From: Bacteroidales bacterium
Lineage (GTDB): Bacteria > Bacteroidota > Bacteroidia > Bacteroidales > P3
NCBI GenBank assembly: GCA_017561155.1
Contig: JAFZDP010000005.1
Span: forward strand, 1-51,853
Length of the DNA: 51,853 nt
Reading direction: 5' to 3'
The notes beneath the pieces are model-generated. The model did not search any database. It was not told the DNA's origin and saw nothing but the letters and a program-made list of their open reading frames with translations. Shown here piece by piece: positions 18,337 through 27,509 of this stretch (position 1 is its first letter; every line of letters starts with the position of its first letter). Made by a program: the position numbers and the translations under genes.

Positions 18337-19869
18337 ATGAACGATATAGAAAAAGAAAACTACCTATTAGATACAGATGATAATGATATAGAAATGTCGT
18401 TTGACGATGAATCAGCTTCAGAAACATCGGATGGTTTAAAATTTGTAAGAGGGGGTACTATATTGGCAAAATGCTCGCCAGACTACGAGGGCACACTTGT
18501 AATACCTGAAGGAGTAGAACTATTAGCGTCATCGTGTTTCAGACATTGCTACAAAATAAAAGAAATAGAAATACCATCTACTCTTAACTTAATAGCCCGA
18601 GATGCTTTCAAATATACACAAGGCATAGAAAAGTTTATTGTAAACACAAACAACGATAAATTTTCTACATCGCCAGATGGCAAAATATTGTTTTTCGAAA
18701 ACAATACCATGATTGTAAAAGCAACAACAAATATAGAAGAATACACAATTCCGGAAACAGTTCAAGACATATATGCTTATGCTTTTCATAATTGTAGAAA
18801 TCTGAAGCAGATAACCATACCCAACAGTGTGAAAAAAATATACGCATCGGCATTCAACAACTGTCTTATGCTTGAAAGCATATCGCTTCCCGACAGTGTA
18901 GAAAAAATATACGGACGAATATTTGAAGGTTGCTCCAAACTACGCAATATAAAACTACCGGCAAACATAACAAAAATTCCTGCATACTTTTTTTCGGGTT
19001 GCGAAAGTTTGGAATATGTAGACATACCTCAAAATGCAAAAAGCATTGGTGCAGACGCTTTTTCGTTTTGCTCGTCGTTACGCAAAATTCACATTCCTGC
19101 AAATGTAAAAAAAATAGACGAATCAGCTTTTTGCGGATGTAGTAGCTTGGCAGAAATAACAGTAGAAGAAGACAATAAAAAATACTACGCCGAAGAAAAC
19201 GTTTTGTACGATAAACACCAAACCAAAGTAGTTCGTTGCTCCACCGATTTCGAAACATTTATCGTACCAGAATTAGTTTCGTCCATAGCAAAGAACGCAT
19301 TTAGTGGTTGCAACAATTTAACCTCTATATATTTGCCTCCATACCTTATGAAAATAGAAGAATTTACTTTTTCCAATTGCACAAACCTCAAATCTATCGA
19401 TATTCCGGAAAATGTAGTTTCTATAAAACGTGGCGCCTTTGAAAATTGTCACAACTTGGAAGAAATAAATATCAGCGACGAATCTAGTTTAAAAATAATA
19501 GGTGATTACGCTTTTGCAGGATGCAAAAAACTAAAAGCCATAAACATACCCCCGGAGGTATTTGAAATATGCAGCCAAGACGACAATGGTGGTGGAACAT
19601 TCAGTGGATGCGAGAGTTTGGAAGAAATAATATTACCTCCTAAACTAAACTACCTAAACGAAGCTATATTTTTCAACTGCAAACAACTACGAAAAGTAAC
19701 CATACCATACAATATACTATTTTTGGATAAAGACTTATTTTATGGTTGCGACAACATGCAAACTATAGTACTACGAAACGAAAACACAAAGATAGAAGAA
19801 GGAACATTTGAACAAGACATTGAGATTATTGTAGAAGACCAAACATTCAACAAAATATACTTCGGATAA
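18337..19869 (+). CDS. BspA-type leucine-rich repeat protein without signal peptide
   Basis: A 510-residue protein made of about 15-17 BspA-like LRR_5 repeats of 22-24 residues, for example AFSFCSSLRKIHIPANVKKI and TFSNCTNLKSIDIPENVVSI. The repeats cover about residues 45-490. The first 35 residues are acidic (LLDTDDNDIEMSFDDESASE). There is no signal peptide, lipobox or T9SS sorting domain, unlike most BspA relatives, so it should be cytoplasmic. The repeat fold binds other proteins; the partner is unknown. It is driven by a strong promoter (18262-18293) and followed by aroE after 15 bp. Confidence 0.88.
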   Translation: MNDIEKENYLLDTDDNDIEMSFDDESASETSDGLKFVRGGTILAKCSPDYEGTLVIPEGVELLASSCFRHCYKIKEIEIPSTLNLIARDAFKYTQGIEKFIVNTNNDKFSTSPDGKILFFENNTMIVKATTNIEEYTIPETVQDIYAYAFHNCRNLKQITIPNSVKKIYASAFNNCLMLESISLPDSVEKIYGRIFEGCSKLRNIKLPANITKIPAYFFSGCESLEYVDIPQNAKSIGADAFSFCSSLRKIHIPANVKKIDESAFCGCSSLAEITVEEDNKKYYAEENVLYDKHQTKVVRCSTDFETFIVPELVSSIAKNAFSGCNNLTSIYLPPYLMKIEEFTFSNCTNLKSIDIPENVVSIKRGAFENCHNLEEINISDESSLKIIGDYAFAGCKKLKAINIPPEVFEICSQDDNGGGTFSGCESLEEIILPPKLNYLNEAIFFNCKQLRKVTIPYNILFLDKDLFYGCDNMQTIVLRNENTKIEEGTFEQDIEIIVEDQTFNKIYFG

Positions 19870-19884
19870 TATAGTAAAAAAAAC

Positions 19885-20640
19885 ATGAAACAGTACGGTT
19901 TGATAGGCATAAAGCTCGGACACTCTTTTTCTAAAAGATATTTCGATACTAAGTTTGCAAATATCGAAGAAAAATATTGCTACAATTTGTTTGAACTAAA
20001 CACCATTGAAAGCATTTACAACATAATATACAACAATAATCTATGTGGTTTTAATGTAACAATTCCTTACAAAGAGGATATAATAAAACACCTATCAAAT
20101 ATTACAGAAGAAGCAGCCACGATTGGTGCTGTGAACGTGGTAAAAGTTTTTCGCACACCATCCACCGATAAAATAACACTAAAAGGATACAACACCGACG
20201 TGTATGGATTTGAAAAATCTCTTACTCCCCTATTGAAACTTCATCATTCAGATGCTCTGATTTTTGGTACAGGAGGAGCATCGAAAGCTGTAGGATATGT
20301 ATTAGACAAACTAAACATAAAGTACAAATTTGTAAGCAGAACTAAACAAACTCCAAACACACTGAACTACACCGATATTACATCGGAAATATTATCTCAG
20401 CATTATTTACTGATAAATGCTACTCCGATAGGTATGTATCCAAATACAAACATCAGCCCCATAAACGACTTTAGCAGTTTAACACCTAAGCACTTATGCT
20501 ACGATTTGGTATACAACCCGGAAAAAAGTCTTTTTCTAGAAAAATCGGCACAACAAGGAGCCATAACAAAAAACGGATTGGAAATGCTTTACCTACAGGC
20601 CGAAAAAAGTTGGGAAATATGGAACAACCCCAACTTATGA
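19885..20640 (+). CDS. aroE: Shikimate dehydrogenase
   Basis: A 251-residue protein. It has the shikimate-binding N-terminal part (GIKLGHSFSKRYFD; NVTIPYKEDIIKHL with the catalytic Lys; GAVNVV; YNTDVYGF with the Asp partner) and the nucleotide-binding half with GTGGASKAVGYVL. NGLEMLYLQAEKSWEIW closes it. It reduces 3-dehydroshikimate with NADPH in the chorismate pathway. It follows the LRR gene by 15 bp and converges with recJ, whose end lies 24 bp away. Length is normal for the short Bacteroidetes form. Confidence 0.95.
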   Translation: MKQYGLIGIKLGHSFSKRYFDTKFANIEEKYCYNLFELNTIESIYNIIYNNNLCGFNVTIPYKEDIIKHLSNITEEAATIGAVNVVKVFRTPSTDKITLKGYNTDVYGFEKSLTPLLKLHHSDALIFGTGGASKAVGYVLDKLNIKYKFVSRTKQTPNTLNYTDITSEILSQHYLLINATPIGMYPNTNISPINDFSSLTPKHLCYDLVYNPEKSLFLEKSAQQGAITKNGLEMLYLQAEKSWEIWNNPNL

Positions 20641-20663
20641 CAATCTAAATAAAAAAACATTTT

Positions 20664-22490
20664 TTATTCAAAACGAAGATCTTTGACGTTTAATTGTATT
20701 TCAGTTTTACCATTCCAATAGTTTTCTTCTATGTGGTAGCATATACTGAAACTATCTCCCGACTTTACTCTTTCGTGATGCTCGCCCAACTGGAATCCAA
20801 TAGATGGATAAAATCCGGATTTTGTTTCAATCTGAGTCACACAAAATTTCAAATGTTTACTACCTACCACTCTTGCATAGCCGGTATCAACCAAATTGTG
20901 CGACACAAATACAGGCATCATATTTTCAGGACCGAAAGGCGAGAATTGTTTCAAAATTCGCAAGAACTTAGGAGTAAGACTATCCGAAAATTTAAGTTCT
21001 GTATCTATCTCTATTTCTGGAATCATTTGCTCTTCTTGAATAGAGCTGTTTACAACAGCTTCAAATTTTTCTACGAAAGCATCGAAGTTTTCGGGTTTCA
21101 ACGACACCCCTGCCGCATATTTATGTCCACCAAAATGTTCCAACAAATAGCTACATTCCTCTAATGCAGAATGTATATCAAAATCTTTTATCGAACGAGC
21201 CGAACCTGTTATAAGGTCGTTAGACTTGGTAAAAATAATGGTTGGTTTATAATAAATCTCTACCAATCTGGATGCAACAATACCAATCACTCCCTTATGC
21301 CAAGATTCACGGTAAAGCACCAACGATTTCTTATTTTTCAATACATTGCTATTTTCCAATATTTCCTTAGCCTCGTCGGTAGCTTTTGTATCCAAATCTT
21401 TACGCTCTTTGTTGTAGTTATCTATATCGCAAGCTATAGCTTTTGCTTCATTAATATCATCACATATCAACAATTCCACACTATTGCGTGCACTCTTTAT
21501 ACGTCCCGCAGCATTGATTCTTGGCCCTACCAAAAATACCATATCGGTAATATTCAGTTCTTTGCAAAAATAGGTATCCGTAGCACTTTCTTTATTCTCG
21601 GGATTCATACCTCGTGGCATTATATTGCTATAATACAATATAGCCTCCAAACCCGGACGTGGACACTTATTTACAACCTTCAATCCATAATAAGCCAACA
21701 CCCTATTTTCCCCCATTATGGGCACAATATCAGAAGCTATACTTACTGCTACCAAATCAAGATAAGGCAAAAGTGTTCTTTCTATATCTTTTCGCAAACT
21801 ATTTTTTGCTGCATCTTCATATTGAGCATCAGACAATTTTACCTTATACTTATGCTCCAAATGAGCTTCAACAAGTTTAAAGCCTATACCACAACCCGAA
21901 AGTTCTTTATAAGGATAATTACAATCCGAACGTTTAGGATCCAATATAGCATAAGCATTTGGCAACTCTTCTCCGGGAAGATGGTGGTCGCCTATAATAA
22001 AATCTATATTTTTAGAATTGCCGTAATTTATTTGCTCCAAAGCCTTTATACCACAATCCAAAGCAATTATAAGAGATACATTTGTATCGAAAGCATAATC
22101 TATACCCTTGAAAGAAATTCCATATCCCTCAGTATCTCTATCCGGCACATAGTAGTCAACATTAGAATGAAAAGACTTTAGATAGGTATACACCAAACTA
22201 ACAGCGGTTGTTCCATCTACATCGTAGTCGCCATAAACCAATATACGCTCATTGTTTTCTATAGCACAATTTATACGTTCTACAGCACGATCCATATCTT
22301 TCATCAAGAATGGGTCGTGAAGATGTTCCAACTTGGGTCTAAAAAAATGATGAGCCTCATCAAACGTTTTTATCCCCCTCTCAACCAACAACGTAGCAAT
22401 AACCTTGTCAACATTCAACTCTGTTGCAAGGTTATCTACGGCAGCGGTGTCGTAGTCTTCTTTTACTATCCATTTCTTTTCTTTCATCAA
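20664..22490 (-). CDS. recJ: Single-stranded-DNA-specific exonuclease RecJ
   Basis: A 608-residue protein of the DHH phosphoesterase family. Motifs in order: GDYDVDGTT (87-95), ALDCG near 145, GDHHLPG near 168 (the DHH motif), DPKR, and later GGHKYAAGVSL (DHHA1 motif). A C-terminal OB-like domain follows. RecJ degrades single-stranded DNA 5' to 3' in recombination and mismatch repair. Two Met codons open the gene (22490 and 22487); either may be used. It is third in the likely minus-strand unit folE-lolA-recJ (gaps 31 and 42 bp). Confidence 0.96.
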   Translation of the reverse strand: MMKEKKWIVKEDYDTAAVDNLATELNVDKVIATLLVERGIKTFDEAHHFFRPKLEHLHDPFLMKDMDRAVERINCAIENNERILVYGDYDVDGTTAVSLVYTYLKSFHSNVDYYVPDRDTEGYGISFKGIDYAFDTNVSLIIALDCGIKALEQINYGNSKNIDFIIGDHHLPGEELPNAYAILDPKRSDCNYPYKELSGCGIGFKLVEAHLEHKYKVKLSDAQYEDAAKNSLRKDIERTLLPYLDLVAVSIASDIVPIMGENRVLAYYGLKVVNKCPRPGLEAILYYSNIMPRGMNPENKESATDTYFCKELNITDMVFLVGPRINAAGRIKSARNSVELLICDDINEAKAIACDIDNYNKERKDLDTKATDEAKEILENSNVLKNKKSLVLYRESWHKGVIGIVASRLVEIYYKPTIIFTKSNDLITGSARSIKDFDIHSALEECSYLLEHFGGHKYAAGVSLKPENFDAFVEKFEAVVNSSIQEEQMIPEIEIDTELKFSDSLTPKFLRILKQFSPFGPENMMPVFVSHNLVDTGYARVVGSKHLKFCVTQIETKSGFYPSIGFQLGEHHERVKSGDSFSICYHIEENYWNGKTEIQLNVKDLRFE

Positions 22491-22532
22491 TCAGTATCTC
22501 TCCCTCTTCTAAGACCACAAAGACGCTCAAAT

Positions 22533-23195
22533 CTATCGCATATCTATTACTTCGACATCTTTATTTGCTGCTTTATCAAAAACAAAATCTGTTTCAGCCG
22601 ATTTTACTCCGGTTTTGTATTGTTCTATAATATATTCTGTTTTCGACGAATCATAATAAAACATTTCCAACTGTTTTATTTGATAGTTTTTGTCTATCAA
22701 AATTCGTATTTTGTGGTATTCTTTATTTTTCTTAGGTGTAAAGTCGATAACAAAAGTACCATCTTCTTCGGTTCTTATAAATTTCGACTTAAAATTCTTT
22801 TCGTAGTTTGCCAACAATTTTGCAGGATTCAAAATATTATCCTCTTCTTTCTCAATATTGTTAACCACTACTTCTTTGGTTTCTTTGTTGTGGTGCCACA
22901 CACTAACTCCATCGCAATAAAAAACATGATTTTTTACATATATGCGATACTTATTTCCAGCTAACAACACTTTAGCTTCGTGACGTTCACGCTCTTTCTT
23001 TTCTTGATCTTTTACAACTACATAAGATACGAAACTAATACCTTCTGTAGATTTTATTTTGTTTTGAGCCTTTGTTATAACTTCTTTTGCTTTCTCATCA
23101 ACAAGTCCATTTTTACCTTGCGACAACTGAGCACTAGCAACTACCGACAACCCTAAAAATGCTACCAATAATATTATTATTTTTGTATGTTTCAT
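22533..23195 (-). CDS. LolA-family outer membrane lipoprotein carrier-like protein
   Basis: A 220-residue protein with a signal peptide (MKHTKIIILLVAFLGLSVVASAQ). The mature region starts with a helix (KAKEVITKAQNKIKS) followed by beta strands such as GNKYRIYVKNHVFYCDGVSVWHHNKETKEVVVNNIE, the half-barrel of LolA-like proteins. LolA carries lipoproteins across the periplasm; Bacteroidetes have several family members, so the exact cargo is unproven. It lies between folE (31 bp) and recJ (42 bp). Confidence 0.85.
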   Translation of the reverse strand: MKHTKIIILLVAFLGLSVVASAQLSQGKNGLVDEKAKEVITKAQNKIKSTEGISFVSYVVVKDQEKKERERHEAKVLLAGNKYRIYVKNHVFYCDGVSVWHHNKETKEVVVNNIEKEEDNILNPAKLLANYEKNFKSKFIRTEEDGTFVIDFTPKKNKEYHKIRILIDKNYQIKQLEMFYYDSSKTEYIIEQYKTGVKSAETDFVFDKAANKDVEVIDMR

Positions 23196-23226
23196 ATATC
23201 TTGTTTATTTTTTGTTGTAAAAACTT

Positions 23227-23847
23227 TTATATCAATTTTACACCGATTAGGTGCATAAACTCTTCGCGTGTAGATTTGTTTTTAAGGAACGCTCCTGTAA
23301 AATCAGATGTAGTAGTTACAGAATTTTGCTTTTGCACACCACGCATACTCATACACAAGTGCTGAGCTTCTATAACAACTGCCACTCCCAACGGATTCAA
23401 TGTATTTTGTATACAATCTTTTATCTGTTTTGTAAGGCGTTCTTGCACTTGCAATCTTCTGGCATAAGCATCAACTACCCGTGGTATCTTACTCAACCCA
23501 ACGATTTTTCCGTTAGGAATATACGCAACATGCGCCTTACCCACTATAGGCACCAAATGATGCTCGCAAAGAGAATATATTTCAATATCTTTCACCAAAA
23601 CCATCTGTTGATAATCTTCGGTAAAGATAGCTGATTTTATTATATTTTCAGGTTCCAAATCGTAGCCGTGTGTGAAAAATTGCATTGCTTTAGCTATCCG
23701 CACGGGACTATCTATAAGGCCTTCTCGTTCCGGATCTTCGCCAATTAAACGCAAAATTTCTTTATAATGCGACGCCAATTCCGCTACTGTGTCACTATTA
23801 TATTCATCAATACGTTTGTATCCTAGAGTGTTATTATTATCTTTCAT
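23227..23847 (-). CDS. folE: GTP cyclohydrolase I
   Basis: A 206-residue protein of normal length. The catalytic core is visible: zinc ligands in [21 protein letters not shown] and a later Cys in [13 protein letters not shown], plus [23 protein letters not shown]. It converts GTP to 7,8-dihydroneopterin triphosphate, entering folate or queuosine synthesis. A TATCTTTG -7 box lies at 23874-23881 on the minus strand, 27 bp before the ATG, so the gene has a short leader and heads the folE-lolA-recJ unit. Confidence 0.96.
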   Translation of the reverse strand: MKDNNNTLGYKRIDEYNSDTVAELASHYKEILRLIGEDPEREGLIDSPVRIAKAMQFFTHGYDLEPENIIKSAIFTEDYQQMVLVKDIEIYSLCEHHLVPIVGKAHVAYIPNGKIVGLSKIPRVVDAYARRLQVQERLTKQIKDCIQNTLNPLGVAVVIEAQHLCMSMRGVQKQNSVTTTSDFTGAFLKNKSTREEFMHLIGVKLI

Positions 23848-23873
23848 CTATAATTTACTAATAAATTAATTTG

Positions 23874-23881
23874 CAAAGATA
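23874..23881 (-). promoter_or_regulatory. -7 box TATCTTTG for folE
   Basis: An exact -7 box on the minus strand, 27 bp before the folE ATG. No good TTTG is found at the -33 position. Confidence 0.7.
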
Positions 23882-24314
23882 CAAAATTCTTCCGAATATT
23901 TGATAATAAAATATTTTAAATACAACCAACTGCCTGATTATTTGAGAATATATTTTCCGAAAAAGAATATTTTGATATAGTATTTTCAGCAATTTTGCAC
24001 CTGCAGAATGACATAAAACAAAAATATTACATCATGTTTTATTACATTATAACTTTTCTTCGACCTACAACTACATATACTTTTTCTCGCAAATCAAAAC
24101 AAGAAACTGAGCATATATCATCATTCTTACGACACCCGGGTATCAGCACTCTCACAATATACTATCAGCAAATTTACACCCTAGTATAAAACAACAGCAT
24201 TTTAGCATTATAAATACCCCAAAAATTAGAGAGTAGACATCCAAGATAAAGCAGTCCGGTGTATTTTTCAACGATTTGCCTTTTCTATATTTAAAATCAA
24301 AACGAACAATAGTT
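23882..24314. other. Intergenic region, nothing recognised
   Basis: About 430 bp between folE and the helicase gene. Beyond the folE promoter at its left edge I see no gene, strong hairpin or tandem repeat. Short open frames on both strands have poor codon use for this genome. Confidence 0.5.
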
Positions 24315-25742
24315 TTATTCGAAAAATGAATCATTGAAATTTAGCAGATACACCTTTTTAGTTGCACGAGTAAGTGCAGTATACAACCACCTCAAATAAT
24401 CTGTATCCATAACATTGTCCGGCAAAAATCCTTGATCGACAAACACTGTAGTCCATTGCCCACCTTGTGTTTTGTGACAAGTAAGAGAATATGCAAATTT
24501 TACTTGCAAAGCATTATAATAAGGATTTGTTTTCAGCATAGCCAAACGTTCCGATTTTTTAGGTATATCGGTATAATCCAACATTACCTCTTCAAACAAC
24601 CTTCTAGAGTCAGCATCACTCAAAGCGGAAGCTTCACTAGCAAGCGTATCTAAAAGTATTGTACAGTCTAAATTTTCCATATCCGGATAATCTACAAAGC
24701 GTAGTGTTACATCAACAAATCTAAACCCATACAACTCCTTATATTTTCGCACCTGCATCACTTCAACAATATCACCATTAGCTATAAACCCCATCTCCGA
24801 ATCGCTATCCACCCAATAATAGTTATTCTTGACTACCATCAAAAAATCGCCGGTATTAAGCTCGCCTTCTCTATACAAAATTCTATTCCTAATTTCCCTA
24901 TTAAAGATATTGGCACGCTTATTGGTTCTACAAACCACTACCACATCGCCAAGTTCGTTTTCACTATACTCTCTATTCAAACATTCTTCCAAATCGGCAC
25001 CTCCAACACGAATAATATCTGTAAAATTTTCCAACCTAAACAATGAGCTTTCAATATCTTTTTTCTCTGAAATATAATTTCTCAATAATGTACTATTAAA
25101 TAATATTCCCGACTGTTCTTGCTGACGTACCACATCTTGCATTTCATAGTCATATATATTCAAATTGGTTATAGACTCCAAATTTTCTACATCCAACGCA
25201 GGACTTATGGTACTGCCAATAGGCGGCAGCTGTGCAGAATCGCCAATAAGCAACATTCTACAATGTTCGCCATCTGCAACATAATCTACCAAATCTTCCA
25301 GTAAGTTTTTGACATTGCCTCCAAATGTGGTCAAAGTTTCACCTATCATAGAAGCCTCATCCACTATAAACAAAGTATATTTATGCTTATTCTTTGCTCT
25401 GGCAATATGCATAATACCATATTCGTCGGTAGCAGTATAGTATATTTTTTTATGGATAGTATAAGCTTTTTTCCCGGAATAGTTGGACAACACTTTTGCT
25501 GCACGACCTGTTGGAGCCAACAAGACCGTTCTTAATCGCAACTGTGGCAATATTTGAATCAAAGCACTCACCAACGTTGTTTTACCTGTTCCGGCATAGC
25601 CTTTCAACACAAATGCCGACGAGGGATTTGTATCATACAAAAAAGATACTATCTTTTTGCAAGCTTCCTGCTGACCAAAGGTTGGAGTATGTACAAACCT
25701 CGAAAATATCAAATCTCTTACTTGTTCTGCTATTGTTGCCAT
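24315..25742 (-). CDS. RecD-like AAA/UvrD_C ATP-dependent DNA helicase
   Basis: A 475-residue protein from the ATG at 25742 (MATIAEQVRDLIFSRF). Walker A is GYAGTGKTTLVSAL (about 48-60), Walker B is FIVDEASMIG, then RMLLIGDSAQLPPIGS. Near the C-terminus are YSLTCHKTQGGQW and YTALTRATKKVYLL, the RecD-like superfamily 1B helicase motifs. It is a stand-alone helicase of the type common in Bacteroidetes, likely acting in DNA repair. The frame is open 15 codons upstream through the terminator hairpin of secG, but that start would place the leader inside a hairpin. Function beyond helicase is not shown. Confidence 0.88.
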   Translation of the reverse strand: MATIAEQVRDLIFSRFVHTPTFGQQEACKKIVSFLYDTNPSSAFVLKGYAGTGKTTLVSALIQILPQLRLRTVLLAPTGRAAKVLSNYSGKKAYTIHKKIYYTATDEYGIMHIARAKNKHKYTLFIVDEASMIGETLTTFGGNVKNLLEDLVDYVADGEHCRMLLIGDSAQLPPIGSTISPALDVENLESITNLNIYDYEMQDVVRQQEQSGILFNSTLLRNYISEKKDIESSLFRLENFTDIIRVGGADLEECLNREYSENELGDVVVVCRTNKRANIFNREIRNRILYREGELNTGDFLMVVKNNYYWVDSDSEMGFIANGDIVEVMQVRKYKELYGFRFVDVTLRFVDYPDMENLDCTILLDTLASEASALSDADSRRLFEEVMLDYTDIPKKSERLAMLKTNPYYNALQVKFAYSLTCHKTQGGQWTTVFVDQGFLPDNVMDTDYLRWLYTALTRATKKVYLLNFNDSFFE

Positions 25743-25752
25743 GGTATTATAT

Positions 25753-25793
25753 ATAAAAAAAACGATTTGTTGTAACAAAACAAACAAATCGTT
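25753..25793 (-). terminator. Intrinsic terminator after secG
   Basis: AACGATTTGT (25761-25770) pairs with ACAAATCGTT (25784-25793), a perfect 10 bp stem. On the minus strand it is followed by eight T. The helicase ATG lies only about 10 bp beyond. Confidence 0.9.
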
Positions 25794-25848
25794 AAAGTCT
25801 TTCTCATTGAAAACCTTATTGTATATGTATTTTCAACGTGTTTTCTTA

Positions 25849-26187
25849 TTATTCTTGTGTAGGTTGTTCTTGTTGCATTGGCATTGCGTTAACAGGAATA
25901 TTCATATTGTCAGTTGTAAGACCTGTTTTTAAAGTTCCTGTTTCTTCGTTGATGTTTGCATTACGAGGTATTACTGCAGTAGCAGCCAAGCTCAATACCA
26001 CCAATACAACTGCAAATATCCAAGTTGCTTTTTCCAAAATATCACCGGTTTTACGAACACCCATAATTTGATTTTGTGATGAGAAATTTTCGGTCAAACC
26101 ACCGCCTTTTGAATTTTGAATCAATACAACTATTGCCAACAATGCACAAGTTAGCAAAATAAAGCATACAATTACTGAGTATAACAT
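25849..26187 (-). CDS. secG: Preprotein translocase subunit SecG
   Basis: A 112-residue protein with two membrane spans (about 3-23 and 57-77). The first is followed by the SecG hallmark VLIQNSKGGGLTENF, and GVRKTGDILEKATW precedes the second. The C-terminal 35 residues are polar and Gln/Pro-rich. SecG assists SecYE in protein export. It follows the TPR gene by 29 bp and ends at a strong terminator, forming a two-gene operon. Confidence 0.95.
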   Translation of the reverse strand: MLYSVIVCFILLTCALLAIVVLIQNSKGGGLTENFSSQNQIMGVRKTGDILEKATWIFAVVLVVLSLAATAVIPRNANINEETGTLKTGLTTDNMNIPVNAMPMQQEQPTQE

Positions 26188-26216
26188 TTCTTTATTATTT
26201 ATATTATTATTACTTG

Positions 26217-26885
26217 TTATTTACTACTTTCCAATTTACTTTTCAGTACTTCAATTCGATTTGCAAAGATACTCTTTTTTTCGGGATATTTCAACATTAA
26301 TTTTTCATATACAGCTATAGCATTGTCAAATTTAGATTGTTTTTCGTATATAACTGCAAGTGTTTCAGTAACTATCTCATCTTTTTCCAAAATAGTTTTT
26401 TTTGCTAAATCTTCATTTAAATGGTCTTCTTTTTGTTCACTTTTAGGCTTTTTATTACCCTCAGATTCCAAAAATTTCTCAATTATCACACTTTTTGGAG
26501 CTGTTTTAAACGACAATACATCTTGATATGAATTAATAGCTTCTATCACATCAAAATCTTCGGCTGCGCACTCTCCAAGTTCTTTATTTTTCAGTTTTTC
26601 TATTTGTTGTTTCAACTGACTATCTTCAGCTGTCAAAATCTTTGTTTCTTGTACATCGGTCAACAAATCATCCAACAAATCGTTATCCAACAAATGTATC
26701 GCAACCTTATGATAAAAACGTTCTTTCCAATTGTATATATTTACAGCTTTGTCGCTCATCAAGTCCAACACTTGCAATATAGAACAATATGGATATTTCG
26801 ATTTTTCGGCTTGAATATCCAATTTATCTCGTAGAGTATAATTATTTGGGTTATGTATACATTTGAAAAACAGATCTTTTTCCAT
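26217..26885 (-). CDS. Tetratricopeptide-repeat-containing protein upstream of secG
   Basis: A 222-residue protein without signal peptide or membrane span. The N-terminal half is helical (KLDIQAEKSKYPYCSILQVLDLMSDKAVNIYNWKERFYHKVAIHLL). The middle is Lys/Glu-rich and low in complexity. The C-terminal part carries a TPR-like pair (TLAVIYEKQSKFDNAIAVYEKLMLKYPEKKSIFANRIEVLK). A gene of this type stands beside secG in many Bacteroidetes; its function is unknown, perhaps linked to export or cell-envelope assembly. A promoter (26932-26962) lies 47 bp upstream. Confidence 0.8.
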   Translation of the reverse strand: MEKDLFFKCIHNPNNYTLRDKLDIQAEKSKYPYCSILQVLDLMSDKAVNIYNWKERFYHKVAIHLLDNDLLDDLLTDVQETKILTAEDSQLKQQIEKLKNKELGECAAEDFDVIEAINSYQDVLSFKTAPKSVIIEKFLESEGNKKPKSEQKEDHLNEDLAKKTILEKDEIVTETLAVIYEKQSKFDNAIAVYEKLMLKYPEKKSIFANRIEVLKSKLESSK

Positions 26886-26931
26886 TATTTTCAGCGTTTA
26901 TTGTAGTGTTATTTTTATTCTTTTCAATTTG

Positions 26932-26962
26932 CAAAAGTACAGTTTTTTTTTCAGTTGACAAA
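26932..26962 (-). promoter_or_regulatory. Promoter TTTG-N19-TACTTTTG for the TPR-secG unit
   Basis: On the minus strand TTTG (26959-26962) and TACTTTTG (26932-26939) have 19 bp spacing, matching the Bacteroidetes consensus. Confidence 0.8.
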
Positions 26963-27063
26963 ATAAAAAGATATCAACAACAACAATCAATTATATATCA
27001 AGCAATTAAATTTAGATATAGACAATTATTTGAATAACAAAAGAAAAGTTTTTTGAATAAACT

Positions 27064-27095
27064 ATTGCCCATATCATTTTTTTTTTGTAATTTTG
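27064..27095 (+). promoter_or_regulatory. Promoter for rpmH
   Basis: ATTG (27064-27067), 20 bp spacing and an exact TAATTTTG box (27088-27095), 22 bp before the rpmH ATG. Confidence 0.75.
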
Positions 27096-27117
27096 CAACT
27101 TCAAAATTTAGAGAAAA

Positions 27118-27264
27118 ATGAAGAGAACATTTCAACCATCACGCAGAAAGAGAGCTAATAAGCACGGTTTTCGTCAAAGAATGTCGACAGCAAATGGCCG
27201 TAAAGTTTTAGCAGCTCGTAGAAAAAAAGGCAGAAAAAAACTAACAGTTTCTGATGAACGATAG
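27118..27264 (+). CDS. rpmH: 50S ribosomal protein L34
   Basis: A 48-residue basic protein, starting [18 protein letters not shown] and ending TVSDER. It contains the invariant L34 core [22 protein letters not shown]. It is part of the large ribosomal subunit. The gene is alone on the plus strand between the TPR-secG and rng units, with its own promoter 22 bp upstream and a terminator 52 bp downstream. In most phyla rpmH is beside dnaA; here it is 15 kb away. Confidence 0.97.
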   Translation: MKRTFQPSRRKRANKHGFRQRMSTANGRKVLAARRKKGRKKLTVSDER

Positions 27265-27316
27265 AGTTTAATTTTCTTTGGCGCCAAAAAAAGAAAATAT
27301 AGCCTTTAAAGGAAAA

Positions 27317-27350
27317 AGAGGATTTCAATTAATCTGAAATCCTCTTTTAT
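27317..27350 (+). terminator. Intrinsic terminator after rpmH
   Basis: AGAGGATTTCA (27317-27327) pairs with TGAAATCCTCT (27335-27345), followed by TTTATTTTAT. The minus-strand side also has a T-run, so it could work both ways. Confidence 0.9.
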
Positions 27351-27449
27351 TTTATCTCCGAATAAATATCTATACCTTCCCAAAAGACATCATCAAAAAA
27401 GATATTTCTTTCAAACTATATAATCGATATACAAGCAACAAGTAGAATC

Positions 27450-27498
27450 AAAAAAATAAAATCCACAAATTATACATAAGTAATCTGTGGATTTTATT
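27450..27498 (-). terminator. Intrinsic terminator after rng
   Basis: AATAAAATCCACA (27455-27467) pairs perfectly with TGTGGATTTTATT (27486-27498). The minus strand continues with TTTTT. Confidence 0.88.
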
Positions 27499-27509
27499 CA
27501 TCATTATTT

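Noticed and set aside
23995-24189. A 64-residue frame upstream of the helicase region
   Set aside because: No family resemblance, odd composition, and no promoter or conserved neighbour.
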